Positions 38,498 through 47,206 of a DNA stretch of 64,000 nucleotides are shown here, piece by piece. The notes under the pieces are model-generated. The model was not told where the DNA came from. It worked only from the letters and a program-made list of their open reading frames with translations, and ran no database searches. The stretch is taken from contig CP051237.1 of NCBI GenBank assembly GCA_017794825.1, forward strand, positions 1,922,001-1,986,000. Reading direction: 5' to 3'. The stretch is from Pararhizobium sp. GTDB lineage: Bacteria > Pseudomonadota > Alphaproteobacteria > Rhizobiales > Rhizobiaceae. Numbering within the stretch: the stretch's first letter is position 1; each line of letters starts with the position of its first letter. A program made the translations under genes and the position numbers.

Positions 38498-39640
38498 TCA
38501 ATTCGACGTCCTTGTCTTCGCGAGCTGTTTCGCGGCCTCGGCGTACCCGCCCTCCGCGCCATCGATGAAATGCATGTGACCGGAAGCTTGTACGGATGGC
38601 GCGACACACGTAATCAGCGCCTTGTCCTGCGTGTGCATGCCGTATCTGACCACGCCCTTCGCCACTTCCTTGTCGAGCAGATCGCGGGCCTTTTCGATGA
38701 CGTCAGGCGAGCAGTCGATGGTCATCATCAGCGAATCGTCGAATTTTCGATAGTCCGAGTTTTCGGCTATTTCACGCCGGTATCGCGCGGGGCGAAACCC
38801 TCCCACTCTCAGCCCCAGCCTGAACACAGTCCAGGCGAAGGCTGCGCTCAAATAGACCCTGATCAGCCGCAGAGGCCTGGACTTTCCCCTGCCAGCGACG
38901 CGGGACTGAAGATCGAGAACATCGCCGGGCCACCTTACACGCGGACCATCAGGCGGCACCGGGTTGAGATGCTCGCTGCCCTCAAGAATATCGATGACGA
39001 GCGACGCCACCGCCGCGAAACGGGCCTGGGAGACCCCCTGAGCCGGCTTCACGATCAGGGAGAGAATTGTTACGCGGGCTTCGACGGGGCCCCATTGACA
39101 GGAAAGGCCAGTAAGATCCGGCGCGTCGCCAGCGACAGCGGGCGCAAGACGCAGGGAACCGTTCTTCAGTTGTTCTTCCGCCCATTCGAGCCCGCCGCCC
39201 ATGAAGGACGCATACTGCACATGGCTTGAGGCTTTCCAGAACGCGACACGAACATCGACGCCCGCCTTCCGGATGGCCTCGATGCTGACAATCGCGACAC
39301 GCAAGTCGAGCTGAAGTTCCTCCTTTGCCCAGGTCGCGACACGCGACAGGGCTTCGGAGGTTTTCTGCCTATGCCGTTCGGGAACCGCGAACCTCGCTCC
39401 GTCGCCGCCAAAAATGAAGAGCCTGAGATCACCGTTCAAAGCATTCGAAACGGCGCTGATCGTGGCTGCGCCCGCCAGATTGACAGCCTTGTAGCGTCCT
39501 TTTGCAATCTCCTCGGTAGAATTGACGATGTCGGACACGCCGACATGCCAGTCGTCGGGCAAGCCGACAAAACGGGACTGGTCGGTCACATCGACGAAAT
39601 CGTCGATGACGGCCACTGATTTGTACCAGTCGTCTTCCAC
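38498..39640 (-). CDS. DUF3095 protein with cyclase-like motif pattern (copy 1)
   Basis: Cytoplasmic protein of 380 residues matching the DUF3095 family, of unknown function. The N-terminal region reads LPDDWHVGVSDIVNSTEEIAKGRYK, with Asp37, then FIFGGDGARFAVP with Asp80. The DI...43 residues...GGD spacing and the GG-D-G hairpin resemble the metal site of GGDEF cyclases and class III cyclases (two metal ligands 43-44 residues apart). Further conserved segments are FMGGGLEWAEEQLKNG, DAPDLTGLSCQW, and the C-terminal GMHTQDKALITCVAP. The start is GTG with GGAG 9 bases upstream. It follows hslO on the same strand (127-base gap). A second copy starts at 63331. Cyclase activity is inference only. 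Confidence 0.85.
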   Translation of the reverse strand: MEDDWYKSVAVIDDFVDVTDQSRFVGLPDDWHVGVSDIVNSTEEIAKGRYKAVNLAGAATISAVSNALNGDLRLFIFGGDGARFAVPERHRQKTSEALSRVATWAKEELQLDLRVAIVSIEAIRKAGVDVRVAFWKASSHVQYASFMGGGLEWAEEQLKNGSLRLAPAVAGDAPDLTGLSCQWGPVEARVTILSLIVKPAQGVSQARFAAVASLVIDILEGSEHLNPVPPDGPRVRWPGDVLDLQSRVAGRGKSRPLRLIRVYLSAAFAWTVFRLGLRVGGFRPARYRREIAENSDYRKFDDSLMMTIDCSPDVIEKARDLLDKEVAKGVVRYGMHTQDKALITCVAPSVQASGHMHFIDGAEGGYAEAAKQLAKTRTSN

Positions 39641-39767
39641 GTCGCGGTTCTCCGGCTTCGATCACCCCTGGTTTGCAGCCTGTGTACCGGTTTTACGCAG
39701 GATAACAGGTCGCCGGATCACCGGAGAACATTGTGCGCGGCTTTTTGCGACAGGAAGCAGGGTCGCT

Positions 39768-40763
39768 TCAACCGCCGACTTCGTCCGGATCGAATTCGTA
39801 GCTCTTGGAGCAGAATTCGCATTTGACGGTTATCTTGCCGTCCTCGACGCTTTCGGCGATTTCCTCCGCTTCAAATCCGTCCAGCACGGACTTGATGCGC
39901 TCGCGCGAGCAGGAACAGTTGTCGCGAACCGGGACAGGGTCGAAGACACGCACCCCGCGCTCGTGAAACAAACGGTAGAGAAGCCGCTCGGAACTGACCT
40001 GCGGGTCGACCAGTTCGTCATCCGCGATGGTTTCCATCAGTGCCCGGGCTTCCTGCCAATCCTCGTCTTCTTCCGCCTCGAAAATTTCATCGAGCTCATC
40101 GGGAACGTCGCCGCCCGGAAGATCCCTGGTCCGGATGCGTTCAGGCGAATCCGGCAGGAACTGAACCACAACGCCGCCGGCGCGCCATTGATGGGTGCGC
40201 CCGCCCTCGTCGTCCATTGCATAGAGCTGCGCCGCAGCCAGACGGACTTCGGTCGGGATCTGCTCGGACTGCCGGAAATAGGCCTTGGCGATTTCCTCCA
40301 GGCTGGCGCCGTTGAGCTCGACGATGCCCTGATAGCGCTGCATGCTCTTGCCCTGGTCGATGGTGAAAGCCAGGATGCCCTTGCCCAGAAGATCCTGCGG
40401 CTCGAGCGCGCCGCGCGCAACCGCCTCCGCCAGAAGCTGCTCGTCGAAGCGGGCGTAGGCGCGCATGCTGTCGGGCGTCGTGAAATCAGCCACCAGCATG
40501 TCGACGGGTCCGTCGCCTTGGGTCTGCACGATCAGCTTGCCTTCGAATTTCAGAGACGTGCCAAGCAATACGGTCAACGTGACCGTTTCGGCCAGGAGCC
40601 GCGCGACCGGTTCAGGATAATCGTGGCGGTCAAGAATGGTGTTGAGCAACGGACCGATCTGCACGGCGCGGCCGCGCACGTCGAGCCCCTCGGCCTGGAA
40701 GGGCACCACCATGTCGTCTCCGGCATGGCCGATGTCACCGAGCTGTGGCGATTGAGCGCTCAT
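39768..40763 (-). CDS. hslO: Redox-regulated chaperone Hsp33
   Basis: Cytoplasmic holdase of 331 residues activated by oxidation. The zinc-binding redox switch is complete near the C terminus: Cys283-x-Cys285 (NCSCSRERI) and Cys315-x2-Cys318 (KCEFCSKSY). The N-terminal domain has [16 protein letters not shown] and [37 protein letters not shown]. The ATG at 40763 overlaps the argF stop (ATGA); the frame is open upstream inside argF but homology starts here. Placement behind argD-argF is typical of Hyphomicrobiales and shows operon membership. Confidence 0.95.
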   Translation of the reverse strand: MSAQSPQLGDIGHAGDDMVVPFQAEGLDVRGRAVQIGPLLNTILDRHDYPEPVARLLAETVTLTVLLGTSLKFEGKLIVQTQGDGPVDMLVADFTTPDSMRAYARFDEQLLAEAVARGALEPQDLLGKGILAFTIDQGKSMQRYQGIVELNGASLEEIAKAYFRQSEQIPTEVRLAAAQLYAMDDEGGRTHQWRAGGVVVQFLPDSPERIRTRDLPGGDVPDELDEIFEAEEDEDWQEARALMETIADDELVDPQVSSERLLYRLFHERGVRVFDPVPVRDNCSCSRERIKSVLDGFEAEEIAESVEDGKITVKCEFCSKSYEFDPDEVGG

Positions 40764-41686
40764 ACCCGACCGAAACACCAGGCAAGAATAGCCTTTTGGG
40801 CGTGAAGCCGGTTTTCCGCCTCGTCGAAGACCACGGAATTCGGTCCGTCGATCACGCCGTCGGTCACCTCCTCGCCGCGATGGGCCGGCAGGCAATGCAT
40901 GAACAGGGCGCCGCCGCCGGCTTTTGCCATCAAAGCCTCGTTGACCTGATAGGGCTGGAAGACATTGTGGCCGCGGGCGCGGTGCTCCTGACCCATCGAC
41001 ACCCAGGTGTCGGTTATCACGCAATCGGATCCCTGCACGGCCTTTTCAGGATCATCCGTCAGGTCGACCGTCCCGCCGTTGGCGCGCGCCCATTCAATGT
41101 AGCGGGCTTCCGGTTCCGACCCTGCAGGAACGCCCACTTTCATCGTGTAGCCGAACCGCGCCGATCCTTCGACCAGGGAATGCAGCACGTTGTTGCCGTC
41201 TCCCACCCATGACAGCGTCTTTCCCCGAATATCGCCGCGATGCTGTTCGAACGTCATGACATCGGCCATGATCTGACAGGGGTGGGTGTCATCGGTCAGA
41301 CCGTTGATCACCGGCACAGTGGCGTATTCGGCAAGCTCCAGCAGCCGATCGTGACTGGTCGTGCGAATCATGATCGCATCGACGTAACGCGACAGAACGC
41401 GGGCTGTATCGGCGATCGACTCCGCGCGGCCGAGCTGCATTTCGCGTCCGGAAAGCAGAAGCGGCTCGCCGCCAAGCTGACGCATGCCGACATCGAAGGA
41501 TACGCGCGTGCGCGTCGACGGCTTTTCGAAGATCATCGCCAGGATCTTGCCTTCGAGAGGCCTGTCCGCTGTTCCCTTCAGCGTATCGGCCTTGCGCGTA
41601 TGGGCATGATCGATGATGGCGCGCAGATCGCCGGACGCGACTGCGGAAAGATCAAGGAAATGACGAAACTCGCCATTCAAGGCCAT
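40760..41686 (-). CDS. argF: Ornithine carbamoyltransferase, anabolic
   Basis: Enzyme of arginine synthesis making citrulline from ornithine and carbamoyl phosphate; 308 residues. Carbamoyl phosphate site: [11 protein letters not shown]; further ligands in [16 protein letters not shown]; ornithine site: DTWVSMGQE and the loop [13 protein letters not shown] with the catalytic Cys. The ATG at 41686 is chosen over an in-frame TTG at 41698 because homology begins [14 protein letters not shown]. It lies 60 bases after argD and overlaps hslO by four bases, so argD-argF-hslO form one operon. Confidence 0.96.
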   Translation of the reverse strand: MALNGEFRHFLDLSAVASGDLRAIIDHAHTRKADTLKGTADRPLEGKILAMIFEKPSTRTRVSFDVGMRQLGGEPLLLSGREMQLGRAESIADTARVLSRYVDAIMIRTTSHDRLLELAEYATVPVINGLTDDTHPCQIMADVMTFEQHRGDIRGKTLSWVGDGNNVLHSLVEGSARFGYTMKVGVPAGSEPEARYIEWARANGGTVDLTDDPEKAVQGSDCVITDTWVSMGQEHRARGHNVFQPYQVNEALMAKAGGGALFMHCLPAHRGEEVTDGVIDGPNSVVFDEAENRLHAQKAILAWCFGRV

Positions 41687-41746
41687 GTCGGGTTCCAATT
41701 CGTGTGTTGCATGTCGAGGAAACGTCCCTCGTACCCCTAGACTATG

Positions 41747-42934
41747 TCAGTCTGCGGCCGCCGACAATTTGCGAGCCGCCGCCTCCAGGCGTGACAGTCC
41801 TTCGCGCGCCTCTTCGACCGTGGTGGTCAGCGGCGGCAGAAGGCGGATGACGTTTTCTCCCGCCGGAACTGCGAGCATATGCTCGTCCCGGATCGCGGTC
41901 AGCAATTCGCCGTTCGGAATACCGGCTTTCAGCCCCAGCATCAGTCCGCGGCCACGGATCTCCTCGATGACATCCGGAAACTCGTCGGCGATCGCAGCCA
42001 GACCTTGCGAAAAGACGAGGCCCACGTCGACGACGTGCTGCAGGAAGCCTTCTTCCAGAATGACGTCAAGCACGGCGTTGCCAACGGCCATCGCAAGCGG
42101 ATTGCCGCCGAACGTGGTGCCGTGAGTACCGGCCACCATGCCTTTGGCGGCTTCCGCAGTGGCAAGGCAGGCGCCGACGGGAAACCCGCCGCCGATGCCC
42201 TTGGCTATGGCGACGATATCCGGAGTGATTCCCGACCATTCATAGGCGAAGAGTTTACCGGTGCGGCCGACGCCGCACTGGACCTCGTCGAGAGCCAGCA
42301 GAACGCCATGCTCGTCGCACAGCGCACGCAGATCGCGCAGCCATTGTTCCGGAGCGACGCGGATGCCGCCTTCACCCTGGATCGGTTCGACGAGCAGAGC
42401 AGCCGTTTCATCATCGATAGCGGCTTTCACCGCTTCGAGATCGGCGAACGGAACCTGAATGAAGCCTTCCGCTTTCGGTCCGAAACCTTCGAGATATTTT
42501 TCCTGGCCTCCTGCGGCGATCGTCGCCAGCGTACGGCCATGAAAGGCGCCTTCGAAGGTGATGATCTTGTACCTTCCGGGGTCGCCGTTTTCAAAGTGAT
42601 AGCGCCGCGCCGTCTTTATGGAGCATTCCAGCGCCTCGGCGCCGGAATTGGTGAAGAACACCTTGTCGGCGAAGGTGGCTTCCACGAGACGATCGCCCAG
42701 TCGCGACTGACCGGGAATATCGTATAAATTCGAAAGGTGCCACAGTTTGTCGGCCTGGTCTTTCAGGGCCGAAACAAGATGCGGATGTGAATGACCGAGC
42801 GAATTGACCGCGATCCCCGCGGCGAAATCGAGATACTTCGAACCGTCCTCGGCGTACAGCCACACGCCGTCGCCCTTCTCGAAGCGGACCGGAATGCGCT
42901 TGTATGTATCAAACAGCGATGCAGTCTGGGACAT
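41747..42934 (-). CDS. argD: Acetylornithine aminotransferase
   Basis: PLP enzyme of arginine synthesis (N-acetylornithine to N-acetylglutamate semialdehyde; possibly also succinyldiaminopimelate in lysine synthesis), 395 residues. Marks: [73 protein letters not shown] with the PLP Asp, and [19 protein letters not shown] with the Schiff-base Lys. First gene of argD-argF-hslO. The ATG follows AAGGAGTAGGTTGCG. A 413-base gap to gcrA lies upstream, with an intrinsic-terminator-like hairpin in the leader that may regulate it. Confidence 0.95.
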   Translation of the reverse strand: MSQTASLFDTYKRIPVRFEKGDGVWLYAEDGSKYLDFAAGIAVNSLGHSHPHLVSALKDQADKLWHLSNLYDIPGQSRLGDRLVEATFADKVFFTNSGAEALECSIKTARRYHFENGDPGRYKIITFEGAFHGRTLATIAAGGQEKYLEGFGPKAEGFIQVPFADLEAVKAAIDDETAALLVEPIQGEGGIRVAPEQWLRDLRALCDEHGVLLALDEVQCGVGRTGKLFAYEWSGITPDIVAIAKGIGGGFPVGACLATAEAAKGMVAGTHGTTFGGNPLAMAVGNAVLDVILEEGFLQHVVDVGLVFSQGLAAIADEFPDVIEEIRGRGLMLGLKAGIPNGELLTAIRDEHMLAVPAGENVIRLLPPLTTTVEEAREGLSRLEAAARKLSAAAD

Positions 42935-43010
42935 CGCAACCTACTCCTTGTCGCCTGTCACCGCAGAAAAGCTGAACGGCGTCAAAATTTACGGTTCTAC
43001 AGCACCGACC

Positions 43011-43039
43011 AAAAACAAAAGCTGCCCCACGGCAGCTTT
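43011..43039 (-). terminator. Intrinsic terminator/attenuator-like hairpin in the argD leader
   Basis: On the minus strand: AAAGCTGCC, loop GTGG, GGCAGCTTT, then TGTTTTT; a 9-bp perfect stem with a strong U-tract, 77 bases before the argD start. It ends either an unseen RNA coming from the gcrA side or argD transcripts conditionally. Confidence 0.75.
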
Positions 43040-43045
43040 CCCGCC

Positions 43046-43074
43046 TCTATACCGGACGGTGCGCCATCAATCAA
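43046..43074 (-). promoter_or_regulatory. Candidate promoter for argD or a leader RNA
   Basis: TTGATT (43069-43074), 17-base spacer, TATAGA (43046-43051) on the minus strand. Transcription would begin within or just before the hairpin at 43018-43039. The nearness to the terminator makes its role unclear. Confidence 0.45.
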
Positions 43075-43163
43075 CAACTTCAGTGAAAGGACGGAGGCGA
43101 CAGGCCGCATACGAGGCGGACTGGTGGACCATTGACTGCAAGTTGGGGAAAAACATGAAAAAG

Positions 43164-43313
43164 GATTCGTCTTGATTCGACGGACTCTTGTCACCGAGTC
43201 CCGCGCCCACTACCTTAGGAATGCGAATTTGGACTGCATGCGGCGGACCTGAACAATTCACTGAAGTCTCGGATTCCGGCGCCGGAGCGATACCGGCGCA
43301 TGATGGGGGATTC
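43164..43313. promoter_or_regulatory. GANTC (CcrM methylation) cluster upstream of gcrA
   Basis: Six GANTC sites in 150 bases: 43164 GATTC, 43174 GATTC, 43183 GACTC, 43196 GAGTC, 43272 GATTC, 43309 GATTC. The first four fall within 37 bases. CcrM methylates GANTC in most alphaproteobacteria and GcrA acts on methylated promoters. They occupy the gap before the gcrA ATG at 43348; the rest of 42935-43347 has no gene. Confidence 0.75.
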
Positions 43314-43347
43314 CGCCGCCCGACCTGATGAACGAGGGGCGTGAAGC

Positions 43348-43866
43348 ATGAGCTGGACTGACGAACGCGTCGAAAAACTGAAACAACTGTGGGGCGATGG
43401 CCTGAGCGCGAGTCAGATTGCGGCCCAGCTTGGCGGCATCAGCCGAAACGCTGTTATCGGCAAGGTGCATCGGCTGAACCTGCCCGGCCGGGCCAAATCC
43501 GGCGGATCCTCCGCGTCTCGCAGCAAAAGGACAACCACTGCGCAACGGAGTTCGTTTTCCGCTCGCGCCGCCAGTCCTCGTCCGGTGATGCGCACAAGCG
43601 GCGCGACCGCCCTGAAGGCGGACATCGTCGCTGACGCCGTCAGGAATCTGGATACGCGTCCGATCGAGGACGTGGTGGTTCCGATATTCAAAAAACTCGA
43701 ACTGACGGAGCTGACGGAACGGACCTGCAAATGGCCGGTCGGCGATCCGCTGCAGGATGATTTCTATTTCTGCGGCAGCGACTGCGAGGAATCCGGCCCC
43801 TATTGCACCTACCACTCCAAGCTGGCGTTTCAGCCGGCCGCTGACCGACGCCGGTCGAAGGGCTGA
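43348..43866 (+). CDS. gcrA: Cell-cycle sigma factor cofactor GcrA
   Basis: Alphaproteobacterial cell-cycle regulator of 172 residues that binds RNA polymerase sigma70 and prefers promoters with methylated GANTC. The N-terminal DNA-binding helix-turn-helix reads MSWTDERVEKLKQLWGDGLSASQIAAQLGGISRNAVIGKVHRLNL. A basic Ser-rich linker (about 48-85) follows, then a C-terminal segment TERTCKWPVGDPLQDDFYFCG with further Cys (SDCEESGPYCTYHS), the sigma2-binding region. The ATG follows GAGGGG. It is monocistronic and divergent from argD. Confidence 0.96.
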   Translation: MSWTDERVEKLKQLWGDGLSASQIAAQLGGISRNAVIGKVHRLNLPGRAKSGGSSASRSKRTTTAQRSSFSARAASPRPVMRTSGATALKADIVADAVRNLDTRPIEDVVVPIFKKLELTELTERTCKWPVGDPLQDDFYFCGSDCEESGPYCTYHSKLAFQPAADRRRSKG

Positions 43867-43930
43867 CCGAGCCGGGTCACCCAGGCTCGCAGTTCACACC
43901 CACGATTTCCAGTAACTTTCGCGCTTTCCG

Positions 43931-43951
43931 ATGCCGCCTCACGGGCGGCAT
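43931..43951. terminator. Hairpin after gcrA without a U-tract
   Basis: ATGCCGCC, loop TCACG, GGCGGCAT: an 8-bp perfect stem 64 bases after the gcrA stop. Neither strand has a T-run after it, so it may stabilise the 3' end rather than terminate by itself. Confidence 0.4.
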
Positions 43952-44057
43952 GAAAGAGTGGCGGCGCTTGACGCGTCATAAAAATTGATTTTTATAGATA
44001 TTTCAATTGGTTAGCTTAAAAAAACCAAATAATCGACGCCCATCCCGCCCCGCGCCG

Positions 44058-44257
44058 AATCTGGCTTTGTTTCGGGAATCCGGATTTCAGGCGTTCGCCT
44101 CTTCATCTTCCGCCACGCAGACGCGTGGCGACTGGATGCCGGATCAAGTCCGGCAGGAGGGTTCGTGGTGGGGCTTGTTTCTCATTCTGGCTTTGTTTCG
44201 GGAATTCGGTGTTTCGAGGCTTTGGCTTTGTTTCGGGATTCGGAGACCATCCGGAAA
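44058..44257 (+). repeat. 200-bp compound repeat, unit 1
   Basis: First unit of a tandem array that fills the gene-free stretch 43867-44847. It begins AATCTGGCTTTG, carries TTCAGGCGTTCGCCTCTTC, hairpin CCACGC/GCGTGG (44113-44128), hairpin TGCCGGA/TCCGGCA (44138-44156), GGAGGGTTCGTGGTGGGG, then two more copies of TGGCTTTGTTTCGGG and a CGGAGACCATCCGG palindrome. The array is preceded by an AT-rich segment (43980-44030). Confidence 0.92.
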
Positions 44258-44504
44258 AATCTGGCTTTGTTTCGGGAATCGGCGATTTTTGCTCCCGTTT
44301 GGCGCATCCGCGTTCGTTTCGGGAATCCCGATTTCAGGCGTTCGCCTCTTCATCTTCCGCCACGCAGACGCGTGGCGGCTGGATGCCGGATCAAGTTCGG
44401 CAGGAGGGTTTGTGGTGGGGCCTGTTTCACAATCTGGCTTTGTTTCGGGAATTCGGTGTTTCGAGGCTTTGGCTTTGTTTCGGGATTCGGAGACCATCCG
44501 GAAA
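44258..44504 (+). repeat. 200-bp compound repeat, unit 2 with a 47-base insertion
   Basis: Same order as unit 1, but the opening motif is followed by about 47 extra bases that repeat the array's right end (AATCTGGCTTTG...AATCGGYGATTTTY) before a diverged restart at about 44311. One base of the second hairpin is changed (GTTCGGCA), breaking a pair. Apart from this it is nearly identical to units 1 and 3. Confidence 0.9.
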
Positions 44505-44704
44505 AATCTGGCTTTGTTTCGGGAATCCGGATTTCAGGCGTTCGCCTCTTCATCTTCCGCCACGCAGACGCGTGGCGACTGGATGCCGGATCAAGTCCGG
44601 CAGGAGGGTTCGTGGTGGGGCTTGCTTCACATTCTGGCTTTGTTTCGGGAATTCGCTGTTTCGAGGCTTTGGCTTTGTTTCGGAATTCGGAGACCATCCG
44701 GAAA
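44505..44704 (+). repeat. 200-bp compound repeat, unit 3
   Basis: Exactly 200 bases like unit 1 and almost identical to it. It is followed by a partial unit at 44705-44737 that ends the array. The unit length is not a multiple of three, yet all three plus-strand frames stay open across the array. Confidence 0.92.
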
Positions 44705-44805
44705 AATCTGGCTTTGTTTCGGGAATCGGTGATTTTCGTCCAGTCCCGGTCGCAACAAGGCTGTGAAAACTCAGCGACCAGACCTGCATTCTAACACAAA
44801 CGGCC

Positions 44806-44839
44806 GAAAAATGCAGCTCCAAAACGCACGGGCTGCATT
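44806..44839 (-). terminator. Candidate terminator of the phosphate operon
   Basis: On the minus strand AATGCAG, a 16-base loop, CTGCATT and then TTTTC, 9 bases after the phoB stop. The loop is long, so strength is uncertain. Confidence 0.5.
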
Positions 44840-44847
44840 GAAGGCGG

Positions 44848-45537
44848 TCAGTTTTCCAGCGAGTAGCCGGCGCCGCGAACGGTGCGTATGACGTCTTTCA
44901 TGTTGGCGAGGTTGAGCGCCTTGCGCAGCCGTCCGACATGCACGTCCACCGTGCGTTCGTCGACATAGATGTCGTGCCCCCAGACCCCGTCCAGCAACTG
45001 GGAACGCGAAAAGACCCTGGTCGGGGACGCCATGAAAAACTCGAGCAGGCGAAACTCGGTCGGACCCAGCTTGATTTCGCGGCCCTTGCGATAGACGCGA
45101 TGGGTTTCACGGTCCAGCTCGATATCGCCGCTCTTGAGCACAGTGGAAATCGCTTCCGGCTTTGCACGGCGCAGCAGCGCGCGTACGCGCGCCATAAGCT
45201 CCGGCGTGGAGAACGGTTTGACCACGTAGTCATCGGCGCCGGTCGCAAGCCCGCGCACGCGCTCGCTTTCCTCGCCGCGCGCCGTGAGCATGATGATCGG
45301 CAGCCGCTCGGACTCCGGCCGCACGCGCAAGCGGCGGCACAGCTCGATACCGGAGAGGCCCGGAAGCATCCAGTCGAGGATCAGAAGATCCGGCAATCGT
45401 TCCTGCAGTTTCAGTTCGGCCTCGTCGCCGCGAAAGACGGTGTCCACGTCGTAGCCTTCCGCTTCCAGATTGTACCGGAGCAGAACGCTCAGCGCCTCTT
45501 CGTCTTCGACGACGGTAATTTGCGGTGCAATGCCCAT
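44848..45537 (-). CDS. phoB: Phosphate regulon response regulator PhoB
   Basis: OmpR-type response regulator of 229 residues. The receiver has EDE (11-13), phospho-acceptor Asp55 in LLILDWMLPG and Lys107 in DYVVKPFS. The winged-helix DNA-binding domain (about 125-229) includes THRVYRKGREIKLGPTEFRLLEFFMASPTRVFSRSQLLDGVWG and YVDERTVDVHVGRLRKALN. It would be phosphorylated by PhoR and bind Pho boxes such as those before pstS. Last gene of the pst cluster, 35 bases after phoU. Confidence 0.96.
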   Translation of the reverse strand: MGIAPQITVVEDEEALSVLLRYNLEAEGYDVDTVFRGDEAELKLQERLPDLLILDWMLPGLSGIELCRRLRVRPESERLPIIMLTARGEESERVRGLATGADDYVVKPFSTPELMARVRALLRRAKPEAISTVLKSGDIELDRETHRVYRKGREIKLGPTEFRLLEFFMASPTRVFSRSQLLDGVWGHDIYVDERTVDVHVGRLRKALNLANMKDVIRTVRGAGYSLEN

Positions 45538-45572
45538 TCCTTACCCCTGGTGCCGCATATGCTTCATGGAGT

Positions 45573-46310
45573 TCACTTCGCCGAAACCGAAACAGACGCA
45601 GTTTCGTCGTCCTTGGGACGCTCTGTGTTCGGCTGCGCTCCAGTGGACATGTAATAAATCGATTCCGCGATATTGGTGACGTGGTCGCCGATCCGTTCGA
45701 TGTTCTTGGCGCAGAACAGCAGATGCGTACAGGCCGTGATGTTTCGTGGATCTTCCATCATGTAGGTCAGCAATTCGCGGAAAAGCGACGTGTATATCGC
45801 GTCGATTTCCTCGTCGCGTTCGCGCACGGCGGCGGCCGCCTCCGGCGACCGGCTGGAAAACGCGTCGAGCACTTCCTTGAGCTGGGTCAGAGCGAGTTCC
45901 GAGAGGTGTTCAAGGCCGCGCACCAGCTTCTTCGGCTGCGCCAGACCCTCAACGGCGATAACCCGTTTGGCGATGCCCTTGGCCATGTCGCCGACACGCT
46001 CAAGGTCGGCGGCGATGCGGATCGATGCTATGATCTCGCGAAGGTCCGAGGCCATCGGCTGACGCCGGGCGATGATCAGAACCGCCTTCTCGTCGATCTG
46101 ACGCTCGGCGTCGTCGACAATCAGATCGTCCGAAATCACCTTCTGCGACAGGGATGCGTCGGAATTGACGAGCGCCCTGATCGATTCCTCGACCATACGC
46201 TCCGTCAGACCGCCCATCTCCGAAATGCGCCGGACAAGATACTGCAGTTCCTCGTCATAGGACGACACTGTGTGCGCGGATGCCGCCGATACTTTTGATT
46301 CTTCGGGCAT
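45573..46310 (-). CDS. phoU: Phosphate signalling regulator PhoU
   Basis: Two-repeat helical protein of 245 residues that couples PstSCAB to PhoR and keeps the regulon off in phosphate excess. Metal-binding repeats show as ERQIDEKAVLIIARRQPMASDLREIIASIRIAADLERVGDMAKGIAKR and RNITACTHLLFCAKNIERIGDHVTNIAESIYYM, the E-R-x-G-D signature occurring twice. The ATG at 46310 is used; the frame is open upstream inside pstB. It lies 22 bases after pstB on the same strand. Confidence 0.96.
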   Translation of the reverse strand: MPEESKVSAASAHTVSSYDEELQYLVRRISEMGGLTERMVEESIRALVNSDASLSQKVISDDLIVDDAERQIDEKAVLIIARRQPMASDLREIIASIRIAADLERVGDMAKGIAKRVIAVEGLAQPKKLVRGLEHLSELALTQLKEVLDAFSSRSPEAAAAVRERDEEIDAIYTSLFRELLTYMMEDPRNITACTHLLFCAKNIERIGDHVTNIAESIYYMSTGAQPNTERPKDDETASVSVSAK

Positions 46311-46332
46311 GATGATTTGATTCCGTGTTGTG

Positions 46333-47151
46333 TCAGCCGAAACGACCGGTGATGTAGTCCTGGGTGCGCTGGTCGTCCGGATTGGTGAACATATGATCCG
46401 TCGCGCCTTCCTCCACCAGATTGCCGAGGTGGAACATGGCGGTCCGTTGCGAGACACGCGCCGCCTGCTGCATCGAGTGCGTGACGATCACGATCGTGTA
46501 ATTTTCCCGCAGTTCGTCGATCAGCTCCTCGACCTTCGCCGTGGCGATCGGATCGAGCGCGGAACATGGCTCGTCCATGAGAATCACCTCGGGACTGACG
46601 GCGATTGCTCTCGCGATGCACAGACGCTGCTGCTGGCCGCCGGAAAGGCCGGTGCCCGGTTCATGCAGACGATCCTTGACCTCTTCGAAAAGTCCGGCCT
46701 TCCGCAAGCTGGTTTCCACGACCTGATCCATTTCGGCCTTGTTGGAGACCAGACCATGAATCTTGGGACCGTAGACGATGTTTTCGTAGATCGACTTCGG
46801 AAAAGGATTGGGTTTCTGGAACACCATTCCGACGCTGGCCCGCAGTTCCACGACATCGACGGACGGATCGTAGATATTGGCGGCGTCCATGGTGATGTCG
46901 CCGGTGACGCGGCAGCCGTCAATCGTGTCGTTCATTCTGTTGAGACACCTGAGAAAGGTGGACTTGCCGCAGCCCGACGGACCGATAAGCGCGGTCACGT
47001 GCTTTTCACGGACATCGAGATCAACGTCGAAGAGCGCCTGCTTGTCTCCGTAGAACACGCCAACCTTGCGCGCCTTCATCTTGACGGGAACCGTTGCTCC
47101 CGCCTTCGAATTGAGGGCCTGTTCCACTGCTGCTTCAGACATCATGTTCAT
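46333..47151 (-). CDS. pstB: Phosphate ABC transporter ATP-binding protein PstB
   Basis: ATPase of the high-affinity phosphate importer, 272 residues. Walker [11 protein letters not shown]-loop [15 protein letters not shown], signature [14 protein letters not shown], Walker [14 protein letters not shown] and switch VTHSM are intact. Three ATGs lie close together (47151, 47145, 47142); GAGG 7 bases before the first supports 47151. It follows pstA by 55 bases. Confidence 0.97.
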   Translation of the reverse strand: MNMMSEAAVEQALNSKAGATVPVKMKARKVGVFYGDKQALFDVDLDVREKHVTALIGPSGCGKSTFLRCLNRMNDTIDGCRVTGDITMDAANIYDPSVDVVELRASVGMVFQKPNPFPKSIYENIVYGPKIHGLVSNKAEMDQVVETSLRKAGLFEEVKDRLHEPGTGLSGGQQQRLCIARAIAVSPEVILMDEPCSALDPIATAKVEELIDELRENYTIVIVTHSMQQAARVSQRTAMFHLGNLVEEGATDHMFTNPDDQRTQDYITGRFG

Positions 47152-47206
47152 CCTTACACCTCTTGTGCGGCATTCATGCCGGGCAATTTGGCCGGTTCGG
47201 CGATTG

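Noticed and set aside
39768..41024. Longer Hsp33 with 87 extra N-terminal residues
   Set aside because: The extra part lies inside argF in another frame and has shadow composition; the ATG at 40763 overlaps the argF stop in the usual ATGA form.
44007..44732. 241-codon open frame (and two other frames) through the repeat array
   Set aside because: Openness follows from the repeat sequence itself in all three frames; the peptides are just repeat translations (LALFRESGF-type) with no start site or domain. Recorded as a repeat instead.
44058..44737. Possible CRISPR array
   Set aside because: Units are 200 bases and near-identical throughout, with no short repeat/unique spacer pattern and no cas genes.
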